Positions 37,871 through 50,375 of a stretch of DNA of 64,000 bases are shown here, in pieces. Position numbers and translations under genes: made by a program. The stretch lies in assembly GCA_964057225.1 (NCBI GenBank), contig OZ059900.1, forward strand, positions 3,296,501 through 3,360,500. Reading direction: 5' to 3'. The DNA comes from Auanema rhodensis (Eukaryota > Nematoda > Chromadorea > Rhabditida > Rhabditidae). How positions within the stretch are numbered: position 1 is the stretch's first letter; every line of letters starts with the position of its first letter. The notes under the pieces were generated by a model. It saw only the letters and a program-made list of their open reading frames with translations. It had not been told where the DNA came from and made no database searches.

Positions 37871-40800
37871 ATGACTTTTGTTGTTATAGACAATAAAACT
37901 ATGCTTTTGATCATATATATGAGCGATTTAGCCAAATTGGACTCAAAACTCGGAAATTTCAAAAATTCTTTCTATTTTCGACCTTTTTTGATCAAAATGA
38001 ATATATATCAGTGCAAGCTCATAAAAATAGACTGATTTTGTGTATTGTGTGTTTGATTCTCAAATCTTAACGAATATGATCAAAATTTACGAGTATTACA
38101 GATTTTGTACCAAAAATCGGTGAGTATATGGTGTTAAAGGCATAAAAACGACCATACTTAGTGTAGTAATGCTATTTGAGCGAAATTTAGTGATTTAAAC
38201 ATCATTAGTGTTTAATTAATGACTTTTGTTGTCACAGACAATAACACTATGCTTTTGATCATATATATGAGCGATTTAGCCCAATTGGACTCAAAACTCG
38301 GAAAATTCAAAAATTCTTTCTATTTTCGACCTTTTTTGATCAAAATGAATATATATCAGTGCAAACTCATAAAAATAAACTGATTTTGTTTATTGTGTGT
38401 TTGATTTTCAAATCTTAACGAATATGATCAAAATTTACGAGTATTACAGATTTTGTACCAAAAATCGGTGAGTATATGGTGTTAAAGGCATAAAAACGAC
38501 CATACTTAGTGTAGTAATGCTATTTGAGCGAAATTCAGTATTAAAACATCACTAGCGTTTAATTGATGACTTTTGTTGTTATAGACAATAAAACTATGCT
38601 TTTGATCATATATATGAGCGATTCAGCCAAATTGGACTCAAAACTCGGAAATTTCAAAAATTCTTTCTATTTTCGACCTTTTTTGATCAAAATGAATCTA
38701 TATCAGTGCAAGCTCATAAAAATAGACTGATTTTGTGTATTGTGTGTTTGATTCTCAAATCTTAACGAATATGATCAAAATTTACGAGTATTACAGATTT
38801 TGTACCAAAAATCGGTGAGTATATGGTGTTAAAGGCATAAAAACGACCATACTTAGTGTAGTAATGCTATTTGAGCGAAATTTAGTGATTTAAACATCAT
38901 TAGTGTTTAATTAATGACTTTTGTTGTCATAGACAATAAAACTATGCTTTTGATCATATATATGAGCGATTTAGCCAAATTGGACTCAAAACTCGGAAAT
39001 TTCAAAAATTCTTTCTATTTTCGACCTTTTTTGATCAAAATGAATATATATCAGTGCAAGCTCATAAAAATAGACTGATTTCGTGTATTGTGTGTTTGAT
39101 TCTCAAATCTTAACGAATATGATCAAAATTTACGAGTATTACAGATTTTGTAATAAAAATCGGTGAGTATATGGTGTTAAAGGCATAAAAACGACCATAC
39201 TTAGTGTAGTAATGCTATTTGAGCGAAAATCAGTATTTAAACATCACTAGCGTTTAATTGATGACTTTTGTTGTTATAGACAATAAAACTATGCTTTTGA
39301 TCATATATATGAGCGATTTAGCCAAATTCGACTCAAAACTCGGACATTTCCAAAATTCTTTCTATTTTCGACCTTTTTTGATCAAAATGAATATATATCA
39401 GTGCAAACTCATAAAAATAGACTGATTTTGTGTATTGTGTGTTTGATTCTCAAATCTTAACAAATATGATCAAAATTTACAAGTATTACAGATTTTATAC
39501 CAAAAATCGGTGAGTATATGGTGTTAAAGGCATAAAAACGACCATACTTAGTGTAGTAATGCTATTTGAGCGAAATTCAGTATTAAAACATCACTAGCGT
39601 TTAATTGATGACTTTTGTTGTTATAGACAATAAAACTATGCTTTTGATCATATATATGAGCGATTTAGCCCAATTGGACTCAAAACTCGGAAAATTCAAA
39701 AATTCTTTCTATTTTCGACCTTTTTTGATCAAAATGAATATATATCAGTGCAAACTCATAAAAATAAACTGATTTTGTTTATTGTGTGTTTGATTTTCAA
39801 ATCTTAACGAATATGATCAAAATTTACGAGTATTACAGATTTTGTACCAAAAATCGGTGAGTATATGGTGTTAAAGGCATAAAAACGACCATACTTAGTG
39901 TAGTAATGCTATTTGAGCGAAATTCAGTATTAAAACATCACTAGCGTTTAATTGATGACTTTTGTTGTTATAGACAATAAAACTATGCTTTTGATCATAT
40001 ATATGAGCGATTCAGCCAAATTGGACTCAAAACTCGGAAATTTCAAAAATTCTTTCTATTTTCGACCTTTTTTGATCAAAATGAATCTATATCAGTGCAA
40101 GCTCATAAAAATAGACTGATTTTGTGTATTGTGTGTTTGATTCTCAAATCTTAACGAATATGATCAAAATTTACGAGTATTACAGATTTTGTACCAAAAA
40201 TCGGTGAGTATATGGTGTTAAAGGCATAAAAACGACCATACTTAGTGTAGTAATGCTATTTGAGCGAAATTTAGTGATTTAAACATCATTAGTGTTTAAT
40301 TAATGACTTTTGTTGTCATAGACAATAAAACTATGCTTTTGATCATATATATGAGCGATTTAGCCAAATTGGACTCAAAACTCGGAAATTTCAAAAATTC
40401 TTTCTATTTTCGACCTTTTTTGATCAAAATGAATATATATCAGTGCAAGCTCATAAAAATAGACTGATTTCGTGTATTGTGTGTTTGATTCTCAAATCTT
40501 AACGAATATGATCAAAATTTACGAGTATTACAGATTTTGTAATAAAAATCGGTGAGTATATGGTGTTAAAGGCATAAAAACGACCATACTTAGTGTAGTA
40601 ATGCTATTTGAGCGAAAATCAGTATTTAAACATCACTAGCGTTTAATTGATGACTTTTGTTGTTATAGACAATAAAACTATGCTTTTGATCATATAAATG
40701 AGCGATTTAGCCAAATTCGACTCAAAACTCGGACATTTCCAAAATTCTTTCTATTTTCGACCTTTTTTGATCAAAATGAATATATATCAGTGCAAACTCA

Positions 40801-41343
40801 TAAAAATAGACTGATTTTGTGTATTGTGTGTTTGATTCTCAAATCTTAACAAATATGATCAAAATTTACAAGTATTACAGATTTTATACCAAAAATCGGT
40901 GAGTATATGGTGTTAAAGGCATAAAAACGACCATACTTAGTGTAGTAATGCTATTTGAGCGAAATTCAGTATTAAAACATCACTAGCGTTTAATTGATGA
41001 CTTTTGTTGTTATAGACAATAAAACTATGCTTTTGATCATATATATGAGCGATTTAGCCAAATTGGACTCAAAACTCGGACATTTCCAAAATTCTTTCTA
41101 TTTTCGACCTTTTTTGATCAAAATGAATATATATCAGTGCAAACTCATAAAAATAAACTGATTTTGTTTATTGTGTGTTTGATTTTCAAATCTTAACGAA
41201 TATGATCAAAATTTACGAGTATTACAGATTTTGTACCAAAAATCGGTGAGTATATGGTGTTAAAGGCATAAAAACGACCATACTTAGTGTAGTAATGCTA
41301 TTTGAGCGAAATTCAGTATTTAAACATCACTAGCGTTTAATTA
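37871..41343 (+). repeat. 10-mer higher-order repeat, copy 1 (3473 bp)
   Basis: The order is N, S with CACAGAC, Q, R, F with TTATACC, S, Q, R, F with CATATAAATGAG, P/S chimera. It is the 35787-37870 6-mer with a Q-R-F-S tetramer duplicated inside it: TTATACC occurs at 39495 and 40884, 1389 bp or four monomers apart. The chimera at 40997 is P in its first half and S in its second (AAACTG, TTTATTG). Confidence 0.9.
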
Positions 41344-44300
41344 ATGACTTTTGTTGTTATAGACAATAAAACTATGCTTTTGATCATATATATGAGCGAT
41401 TTAGCCAAATTGGACTCAAAACTCGGAAATTTCAAAAATTCTTTCTATTTTCGACCTTTTTTGATCAAAATGAATATATATCAGTGCAAGCTCATAAAAA
41501 TAGACTGATTTTGTGTATTGTGTGTTTGATTCTCAAATCTTAACGAATATGATCAAAATTTACGAGTATTACAGATTTTGTACCAAAAATCGGTGAGTAT
41601 ATGGTGTTAAAGGCATAAAAACGACCATACTTAGTGTAGTAATGCTATTTGAGCGAAATTTAGTGATTTAAACATCATTAGTGTTTAATTAATGACTTTT
41701 GTTGTCACAGACAATAACACTATGCTTTTGATCATATATATGAGCGATTTAGCCCAATTGGACTCAAAACTCGGAAAATTCAAAAATTCTTTCTATTTTC
41801 GACCTTTTTTGATCAAAATGAATATATATCAGTGCAAACTCATAAAAATAAACTGATTTTGTTTATTGTGTGTTTGATTTTCAAATCTTAACGAATATGA
41901 TCAAAATTTACGAGTATTACAGATTTTGTACCAAAAATCGGTGAGTATATGGTGTTAAAGGCATAAAAACGACCATACTTAGTGTAGTAATGCTATTTGA
42001 GCGAAATTCAGTATTAAAACATCACTAGCGTTTAATTGATGACTTTTGTTGTTATAGACAATAAAACTATGCTTTTGATCATATATATGAGCGATTCAGC
42101 CAAATTGGACTCAAAACTCGGAAATTTCAAAAATTCTTTCTATTTTCGACCTTTTTTGATCAAAATGAATCTATATCAGTGCAAGCTCATAAAAATAGAC
42201 TGATTTTGTGTATTGTGTGTTTGATTCTCAAATCTTAACGAATATGATCAAAATTTACGAGTATTACAGATTTTGTACCAAAAATCGGTGAGTATATGGT
42301 GTTAAAGGCATAAAAACGACCATACTTAGTGTAGTAATGCTATTTGAGCGAAATTTAGTGATTTAAACATCATTAGTGTTTAATTAATGACTTTTGTTGT
42401 CATAGACAATAAAACTATGCTTTTGATCATATATATGAGCGATTTAGCCAAATTGGACTCAAAACTCGGAAATTTCAAAAATTCTTTCTATTTTCGACCT
42501 TTTTTGATCAAAATGAATATATATCAGTGCAAGCTCATAAAAATAGACTGATTTCGTGTATTGTGTGTTTGATTCTCAAATCTTAACGAATATGATCAAA
42601 ATTTACGAGTATTACAGATTTTGTAATAAAAATCGGTGAGTATATGGTGTTAAAGGCATAAAAACGACCATACTTAGTGTAGTAATGCTATTTGAGCGAA
42701 AATCAGTATTTAAACATCACTAGCGTTTAATTGATGACTTTTGTTGTTATAGACAATAAAACTATGCTTTTGATCATATATATGAGCGATTTAGCCAAAT
42801 TCGACTCAAAACTCGGACATTTCCAAAATTCTTTCTATTTTCGACCTTTTTTGATCAAAATGAATATATATCAGTGCAAACTCATAAAAATAGACTGATT
42901 TTGTGTATTGTGTGTTTGATTCTCAAATCTTAACAAATATGATCAAAATTTACAAGTATTACAGATTTTATACCAAAAATCGGTGAGTATATGGTGTTAA
43001 AGGCATAAAAACGACCATACTTAGTGTAGTAATGCTATTTGAGCGAAATTCAGTATTAAAACATCACTAGCGTTTAATTGATGACTTTTGTTGTTATAGA
43101 CAATAAAACTATGCTTTTGATCATATATATGAGCGATTTAGCCCAATTGGACTCAAAACTCGGAAAATTCAAAAATTCTTTCTATTTTCGACCTTTTTTG
43201 ATCAAAATGAATATATATCAGTGCAAACTCATAAAAATAAACTGATTTTGTTTATTGTGTGTTTGATTTTCAAATCTTAACGAATATGATCAAAATTTAC
43301 GAGTATTACAGATTTTGTACCAAAAATCGGTGAGTATATGGTGTTAAAGGCATAAAAACGACCATACTTAGTGTAGTAATGCTATTTGAGCGAAATTCAG
43401 TATTAAAACATCACTAGCGTTTAATTGATGACTTTTGTTGTTATAGACAATAAAACTATGCTTTTGATCATATATATGAGCGATTCAGCCAAATTGGACT
43501 CAAAACTCGGAAATTTCAAAAATTCTTTCTATTTTCGACCTTTTTTGATCAAAATGAATCTATATCAGTGCAAGCTCATAAAAATAGACTGATTTTGTGT
43601 ATTGTGTGTTTGATTCTCAAATCTTAACGAATATGATCAAAATTTACGAGTATTACAGATTTTGTACCAAAAATCGGTGAGTATATGGTGTTAAAGGCAT
43701 AAAAACGACCATACTTAGTGTAGTAATGCTATTTGAGCGAAATTTAGTGATTTAAACATCATTAGTGTTTAATTAATGACTTTTGTTGTCATAGACAATA
43801 AAACTATGCTTTTGATCATATATATGAGCGATTTAGCCAAATTGGACTCAAAACTCGGAAATTTCAAAAATTCTTTCTATTTTCGACCTTTTTTGATCAA
43901 AATGAATATATATCAGTGCAAGCTCATAAAAATAGACTGATTTCGTGTATTGTGTGTTTGATTCTCAAATCTTAACGAATATGATCAAAATTTACGAGTA
44001 TTACAGATTTTGTAATAAAAATCGGTGAGTATATGGTGTTAAAGGCATAAAAACGACCATACTTAGTGTAGTAATGCTATTTGAGCGAAAATCAGTATTT
44101 AAACATCACTAGCGTTTAATTGATGACTTTTGTTGTTATAGACAATAAAACTATGCTTTTGATCATATAAATGAGCGATTTAGCCAAATTCGACTCAAAA
44201 CTCGGACATTTCCAAAATTCTTTCTATTTTCGACCTTTTTTGATCAAAATGAATATATATCAGTGCAAACTCATAAAAATAGACTGATTTTGTGTATTGT

Positions 44301-44817
44301 GTGTTTGATTCTCAAATCTTAACAAATATGATCAAAATTTACAAGTATTACAGATTTTATACCAAAAATCGGTGAGTATATGGTGTTAAAGGCATAAAAA
44401 CGACCATACTTAGTGTAGTAATGCTATTTGAGCGAAATTCAGTATTAAAACATCACTAGCGTTTAATTGATGACTTTTGTTGTTATAGACAATAAAACTA
44501 TGCTTTTGATCATATATATGAGCGATTTAGCCAAATTGGACTCAAAACTCGGACATTTCCAAAATTCTTTCTATTTTCGACCTTTTTTGATCAAAATGAA
44601 TATATATCAGTGCAAACTCATAAAAATAGACTGATTTTGTGTATTGTGTGTTTGATTCTCAAATCTTAACAAATATGATCAAAATTTACAAGTATTACAG
44701 ATTTTGTACCAAAAATCGGTGAGTATATGGTGTTAAAGGCATAAAAACGACCATACTTAGTGTAGTAATGCTATTTGAGCGAAATTTAGTGATTTAAACA
44801 TCATTAGTGTTTAACTA
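41344..44817 (+). repeat. 10-mer higher-order repeat, copy 2 (3474 bp)
   Basis: The order is the same as copy 1 and rare marks line up 3473 bp away: CACAGAC at 38233 and 41706, CATATAAATGAG near 40694 and 44167. The visible difference is the last monomer (44470), which is a full P with the longer TTTAGTGATTT tail instead of the P/S chimera. This suggests the exchange that bounded the duplication fell there. Confidence 0.9.
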
Positions 44818-47596
44818 ATGACTTTTGTTGTCATAGACAATAAAACTATGCTTCTGATCATATATATGAGCGATTTAGCCGAATTAGACTCAAAACTCGT
44901 AAATTTCAAAAATTCTTTCTATTTTCGACCTTTTTTGATCAAAATGAATATATATCAGTGCATGCTCATAAAAATAGACTTATTTCGTGTATTGTGTGTT
45001 TGATTCTCAAATCTTAACGAATATGATCAAAATTTACGAGTATTACAGATTTTGTAATAAAAATCGGTGAGTATATGGTGTTAAAGGCATAAAAACGACC
45101 ATACTTAGTGTAGTAATGCTATTTGAGCGAAAATCAGTATTTAAACATCACTAGCGTTTAATTGATGACTTTTGTTGTTATAGACAATAAAACTATGCTT
45201 TTGATCATATATATGAGCGATTTAGCCAAATTCGACTCAAAACTCGGACATTTCCAAAATTCTTTCTATTTTCGACCTTTTTTGATCAAAATGAATATAT
45301 ATCAGTGCATGCTCATAAAAATAGACTGATTTTGTGTATTGTATGTTTGATTCTCAAATCTTAACGAATATGATCAAAATTTACGAGTATTACAGATTTT
45401 GTACCAAAAATCGGTGAGTATATGGTGTTAAAGGCATAAAAACGACCATACTTAGTGTAGTAATGCTATTTGAGCGAAATTCAGTATTTAAACATCACTA
45501 GCGTTTAATTAATGACTTTTGTTGTTATAGACAATAAAACTATGCTTTTGATCATATATATGAGCGATTTAGCCAAATTGGACTCAAAACTCGGAAATTT
45601 CAAAAATTCTTTCTATTTTCGACCTTTTTTGATCAAAATGAATATATATCAGTGCAAGCTCATAAAAATAGACTGATTTTGTGTATTGTGTGTTTGATTC
45701 TCAAATCTTAACGAATATGATCAAAATTTACGAGTATTACAGATTTTGTACCAAAAATCGGTGAGTATATGGTGTTAAAGGCATAAAAACGACCATACTT
45801 AGTGTAGTAATGCTATTTGAGCGAAATTTAGTGATTTAAACATCATTAGTGTTTAATTAATGACTTTTGTTGTCATAGACAATAAAACTATGCTTTTGAT
45901 CATATATATGAGCGATTTAGCCAAATTGGACTCAAAACTCGGAAAATTCAAAAATTCTTTCTATTTTCGACCTTTTTTGATCAAAATGAATATATATCAG
46001 TGCAAACTCATAAAAATAAACTGATTTTGTTTATTGTGTTTTTGATTTTCAAATCTTAACGAATATGATCAAAATTTACGAGTATTACAGATTTTGTACC
46101 AAAAATCGGTGAGTATATGGTGTTAAAGGCATAAAAACGACCATACTTAGTGTAGTAATGCTATTTGAGCGAAATTCAGTATTAAAACATCACTAGCGTT
46201 TAATTGATGACTTTTGTTGTTATAGACAATAAAACTATGCTTTTGATCATATATATGAGCGATTCAGCCAAATTGGACTCAAAACTCGGAAATTTCAAAA
46301 ATTCTTTCTATTTTCGACCTTTTTTGATCAAAATGAATCTATATCAGTGCAAGCTCATAAAAATAGACTGATTTTGTGTATTGTGTGTTTGATTCTCAAA
46401 TCTTAACGAATATGATCAAAATTTACGAGTATTACAGATTTTGTACCAAAAATCGGTGAGTATATGGTGTTAAAGGCATAAAAACGACCATACTTAGTGT
46501 AGTAATGCTATTTGAGCGAAATTTAGTGATTTAAACATCATTAGTGTTTAATTAATGACTTTTGTTGTCATAGACAATAAAACTATGCTTTTGATCATAT
46601 ATATGAGCGATTTAGCCAAATTGGACTCAAAACTCGGAAATTTCAAAAATTCTTTCTATTTTCGACCTTTTTTGATCAAAATGAATATATATCAGTGCAA
46701 GCTCATAAAAATAGACTGATTTCGTGTATTGTGTGTTTGATTCTCAAATCTTAACGAATATGATCAAAATTTACGAGTATTACAGATTTTGTAATAAAAA
46801 TCGGTGAGTATATGGTGTTAAAGGCATAAAAACGACCATACTTAGTGTAGTAATGCTATTTGAGCGAAAATCAGTATTTAAACATCACTAGCGTTTAATT
46901 GATGACTTTTGTTGTTATAGACAATAAAACTATGCTTTTGATCATATATATGAGCGATTTAGCCAAATTCGACTCAAAACTCGGACATTTCCAAAATTCT
47001 TTCTATTTTCGACCTTTTTTGATCAAAATGAATATATATCAGTGCAAACTCATAAAAATAGACTGATTTTGTGTATTGTGTGTTTGATTCTCAAATCTTA
47101 ACAAACATGATCAAAATTTACAAGTATTACAGATTTTATACCAAAAATCGGTGAGTATATGGTGTTAAAGGCATAAAAACGACCATACTTAGTGTAGTAA
47201 TGCTATTTGAGCGAAATTCAGTATTAAAACATCACTAGCGTTTAATTGATGACTTTTGTTGTTATAGACAATAAAACTATGCTTTTGATCATATATATGA
47301 GCGATTTAGCCAAATTGGACTCAAAACTCGGACATTTCCAAAATTCTTTCTATTTTCGACCTTTTTTGATCAAAATGAATATATATCAGTGCAAACTCAT
47401 AAAAATAGACTGATTTTGTGTATTGTGTGTTTGATTCTCAAATCTTAACAAATATGATCAAAATTTACAAGTATTACAGATTTTGTACCAAAAATCGGTG
47501 AGTATATGGTGTTAAAGGCATAAAAACGACCATACTTAGTGTAGTAATGCTATTTGAGCGAAATTTAGTGATTTAAACATCATTAGTGTTTAACTA
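44818..47596 (+). repeat. 8-mer higher-order repeat (core type), copy 1 (2779 bp)
   Basis: The order is H/R chimera, F/H chimera, N, S-like with TGTGTTTTTGATTTTC, Q, R, F with TTATACC, P. The H/R chimera has CCGAATTAGAC and GACTTATTTCG; the latter removes the usual in-frame stop and lengthens the chance reading frame to 61 codons. The only difference I noticed from copy 2 is AACAAACATG here (near 47106) against AACAAATATG. Confidence 0.93.
45165..45511 (+). repeat. Chimeric monomer F/H
   Basis: The 5' part is F (CAAATTCGAC, GGACATTTCC), the 3' part is H (GCATGCTC, TTGTATG, TAACGAAT). The switch lies in about mc93-146. It directly follows the H/R chimera at 44818, and the pair together looks like a reciprocal shuffle that was then copied with the 8-mer to 47597-48290. 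Confidence 0.82.
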
Positions 47597-50375
47597 ATGA
47601 CTTTTGTTGTCATAGACAATAAAACTATGCTTCTGATCATATATATGAGCGATTTAGCCGAATTAGACTCAAAACTCGTAAATTTCAAAAATTCTTTCTA
47701 TTTTCGACCTTTTTTGATCAAAATGAATATATATCAGTGCATGCTCATAAAAATAGACTTATTTCGTGTATTGTGTGTTTGATTCTCAAATCTTAACGAA
47801 TATGATCAAAATTTACGAGTATTACAGATTTTGTAATAAAAATCGGTGAGTATATGGTGTTAAAGGCATAAAAACGACCATACTTAGTGTAGTAATGCTA
47901 TTTGAGCGAAAATCAGTATTTAAACATCACTAGCGTTTAATTGATGACTTTTGTTGTTATAGACAATAAAACTATGCTTTTGATCATATATATGAGCGAT
48001 TTAGCCAAATTCGACTCAAAACTCGGACATTTCCAAAATTCTTTCTATTTTCGACCTTTTTTGATCAAAATGAATATATATCAGTGCATGCTCATAAAAA
48101 TAGACTGATTTTGTGTATTGTATGTTTGATTCTCAAATCTTAACGAATATGATCAAAATTTACGAGTATTACAGATTTTGTACCAAAAATCGGTGAGTAT
48201 ATGGTGTTAAAGGCATAAAAACGACCATACTTAGTGTAGTAATGCTATTTGAGCGAAATTCAGTATTTAAACATCACTAGCGTTTAATTAATGACTTTTG
48301 TTGTTATAGACAATAAAACTATGCTTTTGATCATATATATGAGCGATTTAGCCAAATTGGACTCAAAACTCGGAAATTTCAAAAATTCTTTCTATTTTCG
48401 ACCTTTTTTGATCAAAATGAATATATATCAGTGCAAGCTCATAAAAATAGACTGATTTTGTGTATTGTGTGTTTGATTCTCAAATCTTAACGAATATGAT
48501 CAAAATTTACGAGTATTACAGATTTTGTACCAAAAATCGGTGAGTATATGGTGTTAAAGGCATAAAAACGACCATACTTAGTGTAGTAATGCTATTTGAG
48601 CGAAATTTAGTGATTTAAACATCATTAGTGTTTAATTAATGACTTTTGTTGTCATAGACAATAAAACTATGCTTTTGATCATATATATGAGCGATTTAGC
48701 CAAATTGGACTCAAAACTCGGAAAATTCAAAAATTCTTTCTATTTTCGACCTTTTTTGATCAAAATGAATATATATCAGTGCAAACTCATAAAAATAAAC
48801 TGATTTTGTTTATTGTGTTTTTGATTTTCAAATCTTAACGAATATGATCAAAATTTACGAGTATTACAGATTTTGTACCAAAAATCGGTGAGTATATGGT
48901 GTTAAAGGCATAAAAACGACCATACTTAGTGTAGTAATGCTATTTGAGCGAAATTCAGTATTAAAACATCACTAGCGTTTAATTGATGACTTTTGTTGTT
49001 ATAGACAATAAAACTATGCTTTTGATCATATATATGAGCGATTCAGCCAAATTGGACTCAAAACTCGGAAATTTCAAAAATTCTTTCTATTTTCGACCTT
49101 TTTTGATCAAAATGAATCTATATCAGTGCAAGCTCATAAAAATAGACTGATTTTGTGTATTGTGTGTTTGATTCTCAAATCTTAACGAATATGATCAAAA
49201 TTTACGAGTATTACAGATTTTGTACCAAAAATCGGTGAGTATATGGTGTTAAAGGCATAAAAACGACCATACTTAGTGTAGTAATGCTATTTGAGCGAAA
49301 TTTAGTGATTTAAACATCATTAGTGTTTAATTAATGACTTTTGTTGTCATAGACAATAAAACTATGCTTTTGATCATATATATGAGCGATTTAGCCAAAT
49401 TGGACTCAAAACTCGGAAATTTCAAAAATTCTTTCTATTTTCGACCTTTTTTGATCAAAATGAATATATATCAGTGCAAGCTCATAAAAATAGACTGATT
49501 TCGTGTATTGTGTGTTTGATTCTCAAATCTTAACGAATATGATCAAAATTTACGAGTATTACAGATTTTGTAATAAAAATCGGTGAGTATATGGTGTTAA
49601 AGGCATAAAAACGACCATACTTAGTGTAGTAATGCTATTTGAGCGAAAATCAGTATTTAAACATCACTAGCGTTTAATTGATGACTTTTGTTGTTATAGA
49701 CAATAAAACTATGCTTTTGATCATATATATGAGCGATTTAGCCAAATTCGACTCAAAACTCGGACATTTCCAAAATTCTTTCTATTTTCGACCTTTTTTG
49801 ATCAAAATGAATATATATCAGTGCAAACTCATAAAAATAGACTGATTTTGTGTATTGTGTGTTTGATTCTCAAATCTTAACAAATATGATCAAAATTTAC
49901 AAGTATTACAGATTTTATACCAAAAATCGGTGAGTATATGGTGTTAAAGGCATAAAAACGACCATACTTAGTGTAGTAATGCTATTTGAGCGAAATTCAG
50001 TATTAAAACATCACTAGCGTTTAATTGATGACTTTTGTTGTTATAGACAATAAAACTATGCTTTTGATCATATATATGAGCGATTTAGCCAAATTGGACT
50101 CAAAACTCGGACATTTCCAAAATTCTTTCTATTTTCGACCTTTTTTGATCAAAATGAATATATATCAGTGCAAACTCATAAAAATAGACTGATTTTGTGT
50201 ATTGTGTGTTTGATTCTCAAATCTTAACAAATATGATCAAAATTTACAAGTATTACAGATTTTGTACCAAAAATCGGTGAGTATATGGTGTTAAAGGCAT
50301 AAAAACGACCATACTTAGTGTAGTAATGCTATTTGAGCGAAATTTAGTGATTTAAACATCATTAGTGTTTAACTA
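47597..50375 (+). repeat. 8-mer higher-order repeat (core type), copy 2 (2779 bp)
   Basis: This copy is nearly identical to 44818-47596, including both chimeric monomers and the GACTTATTTCG change. With about one visible substitution in 2779 bp it looks like the most recent duplication in the window. A full H with the same CCGAATTAGAC mark starts at 50376, directly after it. Confidence 0.93.

Noticed and set aside
44818-45003. 61-codon open frames here and at 47597-47782
   Set aside because: Both are the standard monomer frame extended by the GACTTATTTCG change in the H/R chimera. They are copies of one another through the 2779-bp duplication, not independent evidence for coding.
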